Assembly (NCBI GenBank): GCA_030433225.1
Contig: JAUIMD010000049.1
Coordinates: forward strand, 1 to 9,391
Direction of reading: 5' to 3'
DNA length: 9,391 nt
Source: Bacteroidia bacterium
GTDB lineage: Bacteria; Bacteroidota; Bacteroidia; Bacteroidales; UBA5342
Position numbers and translations under genes: made by a program. Of this stretch, positions 1 through 7,390 are shown one piece after another; within the stretch, counting starts at the first letter, position 1; every line of letters starts with the position of its first letter. Under the pieces are notes generated by a model. It searched no databases and had not been told where the DNA came from. It worked only from the letters and a program-made list of their open reading frames with translations.

Positions 1-314
1 CATCCTGGTGTGGCCCGTGCAGGCAAGCCAATCCTTCGATTGTAGCTACCTATAAAAAATTTGCAGGCGACAAGTTTGATATTTTAGCAGTAAGCCTCGA
101 CAAAACCAGGGAGAACTGGGTGAAAGCCATTGCCGATGATCAATTGACCTGGACACACGTTTCTGACCTGAAGTATTGGCAAAGTGAAGTGGCACAGCTG
201 TACAATGTGAAGGCCATTCCCTTTAATTTACTGTTGGACCCTGAGGGTAAAATTGTGGCCAGAAACCTGATGGGCGCTGAGCTGGACGCCCGATTGGCTT
301 CGCTTTTACAATAG
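1..314 (+). CDS. Thioredoxin-fold thiol-disulfide oxidoreductase (TlpA/AhpC-TSA-like), C-terminal part
   Basis: The reading frame is open from base 3 to the TAG at 312-314 and gives 103 residues; the N-terminus lies outside the window. The second to sixth visible residues are WCGPC, the redox-active CXXC of thioredoxin-fold proteins, with cysteines at bases 9-11 and 18-20. A likely cis-proline follows in AIPFNLLLDPEGKIVARNL (Pro at fragment residue 73), a pattern typical of TlpA/AhpC-TSA-like proteins of Bacteroidota. Such proteins are usually exported and reduce or oxidise disulfides in envelope proteins; many carry an extra N-terminal domain such as DUF4369, which cannot be seen here. The usual Arg of the NLRG turn is Met in this protein. 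The gene ends 10 bases before a strong hairpin terminator and converges with the S46 peptidase gene. The fold assignment is firm; substrate and redox direction are unknown. Confidence 0.9.
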   Translation, partial: SWCGPCRQANPSIVATYKKFAGDKFDILAVSLDKTRENWVKAIADDQLTWTHVSDLKYWQSEVAQLYNVKAIPFNLLLDPEGKIVARNLMGAELDARLASLLQ

Positions 315-324
315 CATCGGATGC

Positions 325-372
325 AAATAAAACAAGCCCCATTTTCTTTGGAAAATGGGGCTTGTTTTATTT
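325..372. terminator. Bidirectional intrinsic terminator between convergent genes
   Basis: Bases 325-346 and 351-372 form a perfect 22-bp inverted repeat with a 4-base loop (TTTG). The core of the stem is CAAGCCCCATTTTC paired with GAAAATGGGGCTTG. The stem base is A-rich on the left and T-rich on the right, so each strand reads a GC-containing hairpin followed by a T-rich tract, as needed for termination in both directions. It begins 10 bases after the oxidoreductase stop and ends 14 bases before the stop codon of the S46 peptidase on the other strand. It therefore fits a shared terminator for the two convergent transcripts. Confidence 0.93.
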
Positions 373-386
373 TAGAGCGTTCCTCG

Positions 387-2528
387 TTAGTTAACGATGG
401 TCATCTCGTCAATCAGCCAGGTAGCGCCCGCAAACTTGTCGATAATGAACAGTACGTAGCGAATGTCAACGTTTATGCATTTCTGCAAATCGGGTTCAAA
501 AGCAATGTCGCCGCTCATGGCTTCCCAGTTGCCGTCAAAGGCCAGGCCAAAAAGTTGCCCCTTGCTGTTAATCACCGGGCTTCCCGAATTTCCGCCGGTT
601 ATGTCGTTGTTGGAGGTGAAACAAACCGGCATTGAACCGTCGGTATTGGCATATACACCGTAGTTTTTAGTTTGATACAGCTCCTTTAATTTTGCCGGAA
701 CCACAAACTCCCATTGGGTGGAATCTTCTTTTTCCATCACCCCCTGTAGGGTGGTATAATGGTTGTATTGTACGCCGTCGCGTGGTTGGTAGTTGCCCAC
801 AGAACCCATACTCATGCGAATGGTGAAGTTCGCATCGGGATAAAACACCTTAGTACTGAGCATTTGCTGAAGTCCGGCTTCGTACAATCGGTTGCCCTTG
901 CTAATGTACTTGTCAAAGGGCTTAAGGTTGCCGTTAATTTGCTCGCGCATGGCAACAATTTGCTGGGTGTAGGTACAGGCCACATCGTTCAAAATGCTGC
1001 GAAAGTCACGGCTTTCCAGCGCTTTATATAATGCATCAGGCCGGGCGAAAATAGATTTTTTGTACAGCCGTTCGGTAAATCGGGCGTAATCGCCCTTGTA
1101 TTTGCCGCCAATTTCCTGGTAAAACTCAGGGTAATAATCTGAGTTTACATGGTGTGCATACACTTCCAGCAAAGCGATGGTGGTATTTTTGTCGGTTTGC
1201 GTATCGTAGTTCTTATAAAACTTATCCGCCTTTTCTTTAAATTTTGCAACCGCCACGCTTAAGGCCGAATCCGAACTGTTTTCCTGGTGTGCAAGCAATT
1301 TTTGTGCATCCTCGGCTATCGTAAAAATCTCAATTCCACTCTTAAACGTTTCTGAGAAAAAGTATTTGGCATTGATAATGTCGCGACGCAGGGCATAGCC
1401 ATCTTCCAATAAGGGCAAGGCCTCTTTGTAAGCTGCCCCTTCTTCGGTATTTTCCGCCCAGGCCCTAAAGGTGGTTTCCAGTTCTTTTTTATGAGCCACA
1501 ACGTTCAGGTTTTCCAAACCTTTGTTCATGCCAATGCTGTTTTTGTAATAGTTGGTACTTCTCGAATATTTGGAGGCATATTGGATGCGGATTTTTTGCT
1601 CGTACAGCATATTTTTGAGCCATATTTTTTGTTTGGCGTCCCGTACCACAATACGGGCATGGTTAATTACGTCCATGCGTTCCTGTATGCCATACGAGGT
1701 GAGGTAGCGCGAGGTAGAACCGGGAAAACCAAGTGTCATCGAAAAATCGCCTTTTTCCGGCCCTTTTAACGAAATGGGCAGGTGGTGTTTAGGTACCAGC
1801 GGAACATTGCCGGCGTTGTAGTCTGCAGGTTTACCCTCTTTGGTGGCATATACCCGAAACAGGCTAAAATCACCGGTATGGCGCGGCCACATCCAGTTGT
1901 CGGTATCGGCTCCAAATTTACCTATTGATGAGGGGGGAGCACCAACGAAACGAACGTCGCTGTATTTTTCCAATAAAAACAGGTAGTATTCGTTGCCCGC
2001 ATAAAACGGTTTAATTTTAGCGGTATATCCATATTTTTCCTCTGCCTCTTTAGCAATTGCCTTAGTTACAGAATCGATGGTATTTTTATAGGTAACATAT
2101 TGCATGTCGGCATGTACGGCAGTTAGCACCTGGTCCGTTACGTTTTCAATACCTCTTACAAACGTTACCGTAAGCCCCGGAGACGGAATTTCTTCCTCCA
2201 TCGAATTTGCCCAGAACCCATCCTTTAAATAGTCATGGTCTACTGAGCTGTGTTCCTGAATAGTGCCATACCCGCAATGGTGGTTGGTAAGTATCAGGCC
2301 CTGGTTGGAGATGATTTCTCCGGTACAGCCATTTCCAAAAATAACAATCGCATCTTTTAAACTGGTGGAGTCGGCACGGTAAATGTCGGATGGTGCCAAT
2401 TCACTTCCCAGTGCTTTAAGTTGGGCACTGTTGTGTTTTTCAATTAAAGGGAGCATCCACATTCCTTCATCGGCTTTGGCCGTTAATGTAATAAGCAAGA
2501 GGATGGCAGGTACAAATTTTTTCAGCAT
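387..2528 (-). CDS. Exported S46 family dipeptidyl-peptidase, DPP7-type
   Basis: The product of 713 residues matches the usual 700-720 residues of peptidase family S46, serine exopeptidases that remove dipeptides from peptide N-termini in the periplasm of Bacteroidota. A signal peptide (MLKKFVPAILLLITLTAKA) precedes the typical mature start DEGMWM. The chymotrypsin-like triad is visible as His84 in TNHHCGYG, Asp220 in HTGDFS and Ser648 in GGNSGSPV. Eighteen residues after the serine lies Gly666 (FDGNWEAMSGD). In this family Gly at that site marks DPP7, which prefers hydrophobic P1 residues, while Arg marks the acidic-specific DPP11. The frame stays open upstream to a TTG at 2555, but the ATG at 2528 is preferred because it starts directly at the signal peptide and lies downstream of the TATCTTTG promoter element. 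The gene stands alone, convergent with the oxidoreductase and divergent from the receptor operon. Subtype is inferred from one residue; family is certain. Confidence 0.96.
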   Translation of the reverse strand: MLKKFVPAILLLITLTAKADEGMWMLPLIEKHNSAQLKALGSELAPSDIYRADSTSLKDAIVIFGNGCTGEIISNQGLILTNHHCGYGTIQEHSSVDHDYLKDGFWANSMEEEIPSPGLTVTFVRGIENVTDQVLTAVHADMQYVTYKNTIDSVTKAIAKEAEEKYGYTAKIKPFYAGNEYYLFLLEKYSDVRFVGAPPSSIGKFGADTDNWMWPRHTGDFSLFRVYATKEGKPADYNAGNVPLVPKHHLPISLKGPEKGDFSMTLGFPGSTSRYLTSYGIQERMDVINHARIVVRDAKQKIWLKNMLYEQKIRIQYASKYSRSTNYYKNSIGMNKGLENLNVVAHKKELETTFRAWAENTEEGAAYKEALPLLEDGYALRRDIINAKYFFSETFKSGIEIFTIAEDAQKLLAHQENSSDSALSVAVAKFKEKADKFYKNYDTQTDKNTTIALLEVYAHHVNSDYYPEFYQEIGGKYKGDYARFTERLYKKSIFARPDALYKALESRDFRSILNDVACTYTQQIVAMREQINGNLKPFDKYISKGNRLYEAGLQQMLSTKVFYPDANFTIRMSMGSVGNYQPRDGVQYNHYTTLQGVMEKEDSTQWEFVVPAKLKELYQTKNYGVYANTDGSMPVCFTSNNDITGGNSGSPVINSKGQLFGLAFDGNWEAMSGDIAFEPDLQKCINVDIRYVLFIIDKFAGATWLIDEMTIVN

Positions 2529-2552
2529 TTTATGGGTGTTAATTTTAGCGCA

Positions 2553-2560
2553 CAAAGATA
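2553..2560 (-). promoter_or_regulatory. Putative -7 promoter element of the S46 peptidase gene
   Basis: Read on the - strand, these bases are TATCTTTG, an exact match to the Bacteroidota -7 consensus TAnnTTTG. The element lies 24 bases upstream of the ATG at 2528, leaving a short leader of about 15-20 bases. No TTG or TTTG is found at the expected distance upstream, so the -33 half is weak or absent. The element overlaps the optional upstream TTG codon of the peptidase, which argues for the ATG as the true start. Confidence 0.5.
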
Positions 2561-2725
2561 AAGGCGAGCACCTGTTTTAAAATCTGTCATTTGTCATGGC
2601 TAACATTAATTGATTAGTTTTAAGACCTATAAAGATTTTAGTGCACGTAAAACCATACTTAAACCTATTAAAACGCAGCAAATTGTTATGATAAAAATCA
2701 AGGATTTTAAGGAGCTGGAAATGTG

Positions 2726-2754
2726 TTTGCCCTCGTATATATTCTCTACTTTTG
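2726..2754 (+). promoter_or_regulatory. Putative promoter of the four-gene receptor operon
   Basis: TACTTTTG at 2747-2754 matches the Bacteroidota -7 consensus TAnnTTTG exactly. TTTG at 2726-2729, 17 bases upstream, fits the -33 element. Transcription would begin near 2760 and leave a leader of about 28 bases before the TTG start at 2789. No other equally good match was seen in the divergent region on this strand. The element is overlapped by an inverted repeat at 2750-2777. Confidence 0.6.
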
Positions 2755-2777
2755 GTGCAACAGCTAACGCACCAAAA
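2750..2777. promoter_or_regulatory. 9-bp perfect inverted repeat over the operon promoter and leader
   Basis: TTTTGGTGC (2750-2758) and GCACCAAAA (2769-2777) are perfect inverted copies separated by 10 bases. The left arm includes the TTTG of the -7 element, and the right arm ends 11 bases before the start codon. The position allows two readings: a dimeric-repressor operator covering the promoter and start site, or a hairpin in the leader RNA (mostly its right half if transcription starts inside the repeat). The arms are followed by no T-run, so it is not an intrinsic terminator. No regulator gene is present in the window. Confidence 0.5.
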
Positions 2778-2788
2778 CCGCAACTGAT

Positions 2789-3484
2789 TTGTTAAAATTT
2801 ATCTTCTTTTTTTTCGGACTTGTTCCATTTTTTCCTTTTATGGTTTTGGCACAGAGTGTGGGAAATGCCCTGCCCGACAGCATTTACGGCCTGGATGCGT
2901 CTCTTATAAACGGCGAAACCTACCAATACCCTTATTACCAGGTAACGGGGCACCCTTATTTTATGCAAAATCAGTTTACACAAGAAGAGGTATGCACACA
3001 AGGGGTAATTTTTGCGCCGGTAGCATTAAAGCTTGATGTACTGAATAACGGGCTTTTGCTAGAGTATGAAAATCCCCATGGGGCATTGCAGCAAATTTTG
3101 CTGGTGGATAGCCTGGTGCAGTGGTTTACCATCAATTCCAAGCGGTTTGCTCCGCACGAGGTTCCCAAAAAAGGGGTGAAGTTTGTACAAATATTAAACG
3201 AAGGGGAGGCTACCTGTTTTTATTACTGGACCAAGGAAATGAAAGTGTCCAACAGTTCGGGAGCTACCGACTACAAAATTAACCGTGAAAAACGAACGCA
3301 ATATATTCACTTTAACGGGAAGATACACCGGTACAAAGGCAAAGGAAGCTTTCTTAAAATTTTCCCCCCAACCCATAAAGAAACCATTAAGACCTACCTA
3401 AAAACCCACAAAGTAAAATGGAAAAAAGCGAGTGATGCCGAAGTTACCCAAGTGATGAACTACCTAAATCAATTACTGCCATGA
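2789..3484 (+). CDS. Secreted protein of unknown function, first gene of the receptor operon
   Basis: The product has 231 residues and starts with a very hydrophobic, phenylalanine-rich signal peptide (MLKFIFFFFG, cleavage likely after VLA at residues 19-21). I do not recognise a named domain. The mature part is predicted mainly beta-strand in its first two thirds (about residues 32-180), then has a basic helical tail with the pattern KTYLKTHKVKWKKASDAEVTQVMNYLNQL. That tail resembles the end of many uncharacterised exported Bacteroidota proteins. Cysteines occur at 69 and 143. The start is a TTG: it is the only usual start codon between the in-frame stop at 2765 and the signal peptide, and the next ATG (2840) would remove the signal sequence. 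The stop overlaps the receptor start by four bases (ATGA, 3481-3484), so translation is likely coupled to the receptor. A role as an envelope accessory of that receptor is inferred from position only. Confidence 0.85.
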   Translation: MLKFIFFFFGLVPFFPFMVLAQSVGNALPDSIYGLDASLINGETYQYPYYQVTGHPYFMQNQFTQEEVCTQGVIFAPVALKLDVLNNGLLLEYENPHGALQQILLVDSLVQWFTINSKRFAPHEVPKKGVKFVQILNEGEATCFYYWTKEMKVSNSSGATDYKINREKRTQYIHFNGKIHRYKGKGSFLKIFPPTHKETIKTYLKTHKVKWKKASDAEVTQVMNYLNQLLP

Positions 3485-6255
3485 AGTTTTGTGCCAGGGT
3501 GATGTTCGTGTGTGTGCTGTTGGCGGGAGTTGCGCGTTCGCATGCACAAACCGTTGAGGCCAATTATAGGGATGTGCCCCTGCTAAGCGTGTTGCAAGAA
3601 ATGCAGCAGCGTACCGGCTATCGCTTTTTTTACCAGGATTCGGTGGTGGACAACCTTAAGGTAACCGCACACTTACAAGCCTTACCACTTGAGCAGGCCC
3701 TGGTGAAAATTCTTAAACCGTACGGGCTTCATGCCACCCTTGTGCGGGGAAACCAGGTATACATTACCCGTGAAAAAATTGAGCCTCTCACGTTTGTGTC
3801 AGGCAAAAATATGGCATCGGCAACCAGTGAGGCAGCAAATGATGATTTTACAGACGTTGAACAGCGCTACCTGGTTGGTAGAAAAGCCGATGTAGTGGAA
3901 ACCCGGGTGGTGGGCGAAAAGAAAAATCAGGGAAATGCACGTTTTATAACCCTGCGCATTCACCTCGCCGATGAAGAAAAAGGAGAGCCCTTATTTTCGG
4001 CCGCTATGTTTATTGAAGAAACCCAGGAGGGGGCCGTAAGCGATGCCAATGGCAATTTGGTGGTAGCCCTTGAGCCCGGAAAAAAATACACCGCCCGTTT
4101 TAGTTCCATGGGCATGAAAAAGCAAACACTTCAGATTATTCCGTACGAAAGCGGCAACCTCACCATTGAACTTATACCCCAGGTAGTTGCCATTAACGAA
4201 ATAACCATAAAGGCAGATCAACAACAAAAGTTATTTGGCGTAAATGTTGGAATGGAGAAGCTTTCCATGAAAAATATTAAAGAATTGCCATCGCTGATGG
4301 GGGAAAAAGACATTGTGAAAATTTCGCAGTTTTTACCCGGTGTGCAAACCGTGGGCGAAGGTTCTTCGGGGGTATACATTCGGGGTGGAAATGCAGACCA
4401 GAATATATTCTACATTAACGGGGTGCCGGTGTACAATACGTCGCACCTGTTCGGGTTCTTTTCGGCGTTTAACTCTACCCTGGTGAGTGATTTTACCATT
4501 TACAAGGGGCATGTTCCCGTTAATTATGGAGGACGCTTGTCATCCTTTTTTGATATTGGAACACGCCTTGGGAGCACAAAAAAGTTCGGAACCCGCGGAG
4601 GCATTAGCCCTATTTCTGCCGATGTCATTTCCGAAATTCCCATTGTAAAGGAAAAGGCATCGCTGGTGTTGAGTGCGCGCAGTTCATACTCAGACTGGAT
4701 TCTGAACCAGCTCGAAGACCCTGACCTGCGTAACAGCAAGGCTGGTTTTTACGACCTGGCAGCTTCGTTAAACTACAAAGTGAACGACGATAATTTTGTG
4801 AAGGGCTTTGGCTACTACAGTGCCGATAACTTTACGCTTAACGATTTACAAGAGTATAATTACCAAAACATGGGTGGTTCCATGCAATGGGTGCGCTATT
4901 TTTCGCCGTCCCTGTCCATGGAAGCGTCGGGCGTTTTTTCCAATTACCAGTTTTATACGCGCGAATTTGCCGATCCAACCCTGGCCTATTCTCACAGTTA
5001 CAACATACGCCACAATGAAGGAAAGCTGAATTTTACCTGGAAAGCCAATCCGAAACATGAGTTTAAAACCGGAGTAAATGCCATTGGATACCTGTTAAAC
5101 CGGGGTAAAGTAGTGCCCGATGGAGAAGGCTCTTTGCGTGTGCCGGTAGAGTTGGGGCAGGAGCGTGGACTGGAATCGGCCCTTTTTCTTTCGGATTTGT
5201 ATACGCCCGTTCCGTGGCTTACGGCCTATGCCGGACTTCGTTATTCCCTCTACAACTACATGGGGCCTGCGGTGGTAAATCAATATGCGCCCGGAACAGA
5301 ACGCATTGCCGAAAACAAAACAGGCACCGTAGAATATGAAAAAGGCGAAAGGGTGACAACCAGTACTTACCCCGAGGTGCGCCTTTCGGTGAATATACGC
5401 CCGTGGGCGCTTACCTCGCTGAAAGTGGCCTATAACACCTCCACCCAAAACTTGTTTATGCTGAGCAATACAGTAGCCATTGCGCCCAACGATCAGTGGA
5501 AATTAAGCGATGCCCATATTGACCCTGCACGCGGAAAGCAATTGTCTGCCGGTGTGCTGCAAGAGCTTCCTGCTTTAGGCCTGAGCCTTTCGGCTGAGGT
5601 GTACCGGAAACGAGCCGGGAACATTGTGGAGTACAAAGATGGCGCTGATTTTATTAGTACCCCTGATGTGGAAACGCTTGTGTTGCAGGGTCAACAGAAC
5701 GCTTATGGCGTGGAACTGATGGTGAAAAAAAATACTGGGAATCTTACCGGTTGGATTTCGTACACGTATTCCCGCTCAAAAATTACCGTTAGTGGCGAGC
5801 ACGACTGGCAAAACATCAACAACGGTAATCCATATCCTGCCAATTACGACATTCCGCATTCGGCCAATGTAATTGCCAATTACCGGTTTAACAGGCGTCT
5901 TTCGTTTTCGGCAAATGGAGTGTACAAAACCGGGAGGCCGTTAACCTATCCGCAATCCATTTACTATGTGGATGGAAAACAGGTCATCGATTATTCGGAC
6001 CGAAATGCGTTCCGTATCCCGGATTATTTTCGGCTGGATGCTTCATTTACCCTGGAAGGCAACCTTAAAAAGCATAAGCTTATTCACAGTGCATGGATGC
6101 TGAGCGTGTACAATTTAACGGGGCGAAATAACCCGTACTCTGTGTTTTTTAATATGGAAAACGGCGTAATTAAAGGATATCAATATTCGGTGGTGGGAGT
6201 ACCCATTTTTACCCTTAAGTGGATTTTTAAACTCGGAAATTATGCCACAGAATAA
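3481..6255 (+). CDS. TonB-dependent outer-membrane receptor with STN and CarboxypepD_reg-like domains
   Basis: The 924-residue product is an outer-membrane TonB-dependent transporter that would import a ligand using energy from TonB-ExbBD. Order of parts: signal peptide (1-23, cleavage near SHAQ); an STN (secretin/TonB short) domain at about 24-97; a polar linker to about 154; a CarboxypepD_reg-like beta-sandwich at about 155-245 (GAVSDANGNLVVALEPG); a plug at about 255-365 with IRGGNADQNIFYINGVPVYN and YGGRLSSFFDI; then the beta-barrel. The final strand (PIFTLKWIFKLG) is followed by a short NYATE tail instead of ending on an aromatic residue, probably because the next gene overlaps by 14 bases. 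It is shorter than a typical SusC, and its downstream partner is DUF4249, not SusD. STN domains in other receptors signal to an anti-sigma factor, but no sigma/FecR pair is visible here. Transporter class is certain; substrate is unknown. Confidence 0.96.
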   Translation: MKFCARVMFVCVLLAGVARSHAQTVEANYRDVPLLSVLQEMQQRTGYRFFYQDSVVDNLKVTAHLQALPLEQALVKILKPYGLHATLVRGNQVYITREKIEPLTFVSGKNMASATSEAANDDFTDVEQRYLVGRKADVVETRVVGEKKNQGNARFITLRIHLADEEKGEPLFSAAMFIEETQEGAVSDANGNLVVALEPGKKYTARFSSMGMKKQTLQIIPYESGNLTIELIPQVVAINEITIKADQQQKLFGVNVGMEKLSMKNIKELPSLMGEKDIVKISQFLPGVQTVGEGSSGVYIRGGNADQNIFYINGVPVYNTSHLFGFFSAFNSTLVSDFTIYKGHVPVNYGGRLSSFFDIGTRLGSTKKFGTRGGISPISADVISEIPIVKEKASLVLSARSSYSDWILNQLEDPDLRNSKAGFYDLAASLNYKVNDDNFVKGFGYYSADNFTLNDLQEYNYQNMGGSMQWVRYFSPSLSMEASGVFSNYQFYTREFADPTLAYSHSYNIRHNEGKLNFTWKANPKHEFKTGVNAIGYLLNRGKVVPDGEGSLRVPVELGQERGLESALFLSDLYTPVPWLTAYAGLRYSLYNYMGPAVVNQYAPGTERIAENKTGTVEYEKGERVTTSTYPEVRLSVNIRPWALTSLKVAYNTSTQNLFMLSNTVAIAPNDQWKLSDAHIDPARGKQLSAGVLQELPALGLSLSAEVYRKRAGNIVEYKDGADFISTPDVETLVLQGQQNAYGVELMVKKNTGNLTGWISYTYSRSKITVSGEHDWQNINNGNPYPANYDIPHSANVIANYRFNRRLSFSANGVYKTGRPLTYPQSIYYVDGKQVIDYSDRNAFRIPDYFRLDASFTLEGNLKKHKLIHSAWMLSVYNLTGRNNPYSVFFNMENGVIKGYQYSVVGVPIFTLKWIFKLGNYATE

Positions 6256-7390
6256 CTATATATTACCGTTAATATTGGGGCTTGCATTGCTATTTACGCG
6301 ATGTGTAGAGCCCTACGACCTGGAAAAAGTTAACCTGGGCAGTCCGCGCCTGGTAATTGAAGGGCAAATTACCAACAAGGCAGGTTTCCATTATGTAAAC
6401 CTTTCGGAGTCTTCTTCTCCCACCGATCCTGAATTTATTCCGGTTTCGTATTGTGTGGTTTACCTGATGGATGAGTTTAACAATGTATACCCCTACGAAG
6501 AAACCTGGGGCGGTAAACATCGGATTTATCTGGACTCGTTGCAGTTGTTGCCCGGAAGAAGTTTTAAACTCCTTGTGCACGATCAGTTAAACAATGTGGA
6601 GTACGAATCGGAATGGGATACCATACCCGTTGCAGCTCCCATACCTGATGTGTATGGAGTGCGCAGCGATGAGGAACAGGCATCGGGCGAAACGCTGAAC
6701 GGGGTGCAGTTTTATGTGGATTTTGAAGGGGGAGCGGCCTACAGCGATTATTATCGATACGAAATTCAGGAAACCTTCGAATACCACGCCAGGTACCCTA
6801 TTGATTGGGTGTATGAAGGATCCATACAGCGCAGTGCGATTGGCGATGCGTATAAAATTTGTTACCGTGATGTGGAGCTGCAGGACATTTTTACGCTTAC
6901 CACGGCACCGCTGCAAGCCGACAGGTATCCAGGATTTCCGTTGCACCACACCCTTGAAAAATCGGAAAAATTAAACCACCGTTACAGCGTATTGCTCACA
7001 CAAATTGCCATGTCTGAAGCTTCGTACCGCTATTGGAAAGCCATAGAAGAAAACAGCCAGCGTTCAGGTGGTTTGTTTGATAAGCAGCCGTTGTCCATTC
7101 AGGGAAATATCTACAATACTACCCAACCGCAGGAGAAGGTGCTGGGGAATTTCAGTGTAACCACCGTACTTCAAAAACGGTTCTTTTTTACACCGGATGA
7201 GTTTGGGTTGGAAGGGTATGACCGCTATCCCTGTATTCCGTTTGAAGATCCCGAAATAAGCTTTGTTCCGCCCAGTTCATGGCCACTGTATATGGTGGCT
7301 TCGGGTGGAAGTATATTGCGGGCCGACCACGTTTGTTTCGATTGTCGGCTGTCGGGAGGAACCCTTGTTAAACCAGATTTTTGGCAATGA
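6242..7390 (+). CDS. DUF4249 family lipoprotein, probable partner of the receptor
   Basis: The 382-residue product matches the DUF4249 pattern known next to TonB-dependent receptors in Bacteroidota: SPRLVIEGQITNKAG near the N-terminus (34-48), YRYWKAIEENSQRSGGLFDKQP with IQGNIYN in the middle (262-292), and DCRLSGGTLVKPDFW at the end (367-381). A hydrophobic leader runs to Cys21 (LLFTRCVEP), which would be the lipidated residue. The -1 position is Arg where Ala, Gly or Ser is usual, so lipidation is likely but not certain. Cysteines at 331, 365 and 368 could form disulfides. The start ATG at 6242 lies inside the receptor gene, overlapping it by 14 bases, and the stop overlaps the next gene by four. 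The protein presumably sits in the outer membrane and helps bind or deliver the receptor's ligand, in the manner of SusD; that role is inferred from context. Confidence 0.92.
   Translation: MPQNNYILPLILGLALLFTRCVEPYDLEKVNLGSPRLVIEGQITNKAGFHYVNLSESSSPTDPEFIPVSYCVVYLMDEFNNVYPYEETWGGKHRIYLDSLQLLPGRSFKLLVHDQLNNVEYESEWDTIPVAAPIPDVYGVRSDEEQASGETLNGVQFYVDFEGGAAYSDYYRYEIQETFEYHARYPIDWVYEGSIQRSAIGDAYKICYRDVELQDIFTLTTAPLQADRYPGFPLHHTLEKSEKLNHRYSVLLTQIAMSEASYRYWKAIEENSQRSGGLFDKQPLSIQGNIYNTTQPQEKVLGNFSVTTVLQKRFFFTPDEFGLEGYDRYPCIPFEDPEISFVPPSSWPLYMVASGGSILRADHVCFDCRLSGGTLVKPDFWQ

Noticed and set aside
321..663. Open frames on the + strand across 321-635 and 463-663
   Set aside because: They lie opposite the C-terminal coding region of the S46 peptidase, begin inside the terminator hairpin or within that gene, and show no family features.
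2694..2708. Inverted repeat AAAATC/GATTTT with a 3-base loop
   Set aside because: Only 6 bp and AT-rich; expected by chance in this sequence and not placed against a gene end.
2577..2795. Short open frames on both strands of the divergent region (- strand 2577-2783, + strand 2610-2795)
   Set aside because: They cross the promoters, have lysine/asparagine-rich AT-driven composition, and the + frame starts at a TTG with no supporting context.
5095..5448. 117-codon open frame on the - strand inside the receptor gene, and a similar one at 6587-6949 inside the DUF4249 gene
   Set aside because: Both are antisense shadows of well-supported genes, rich in basic and aromatic residues with no recognisable domain.
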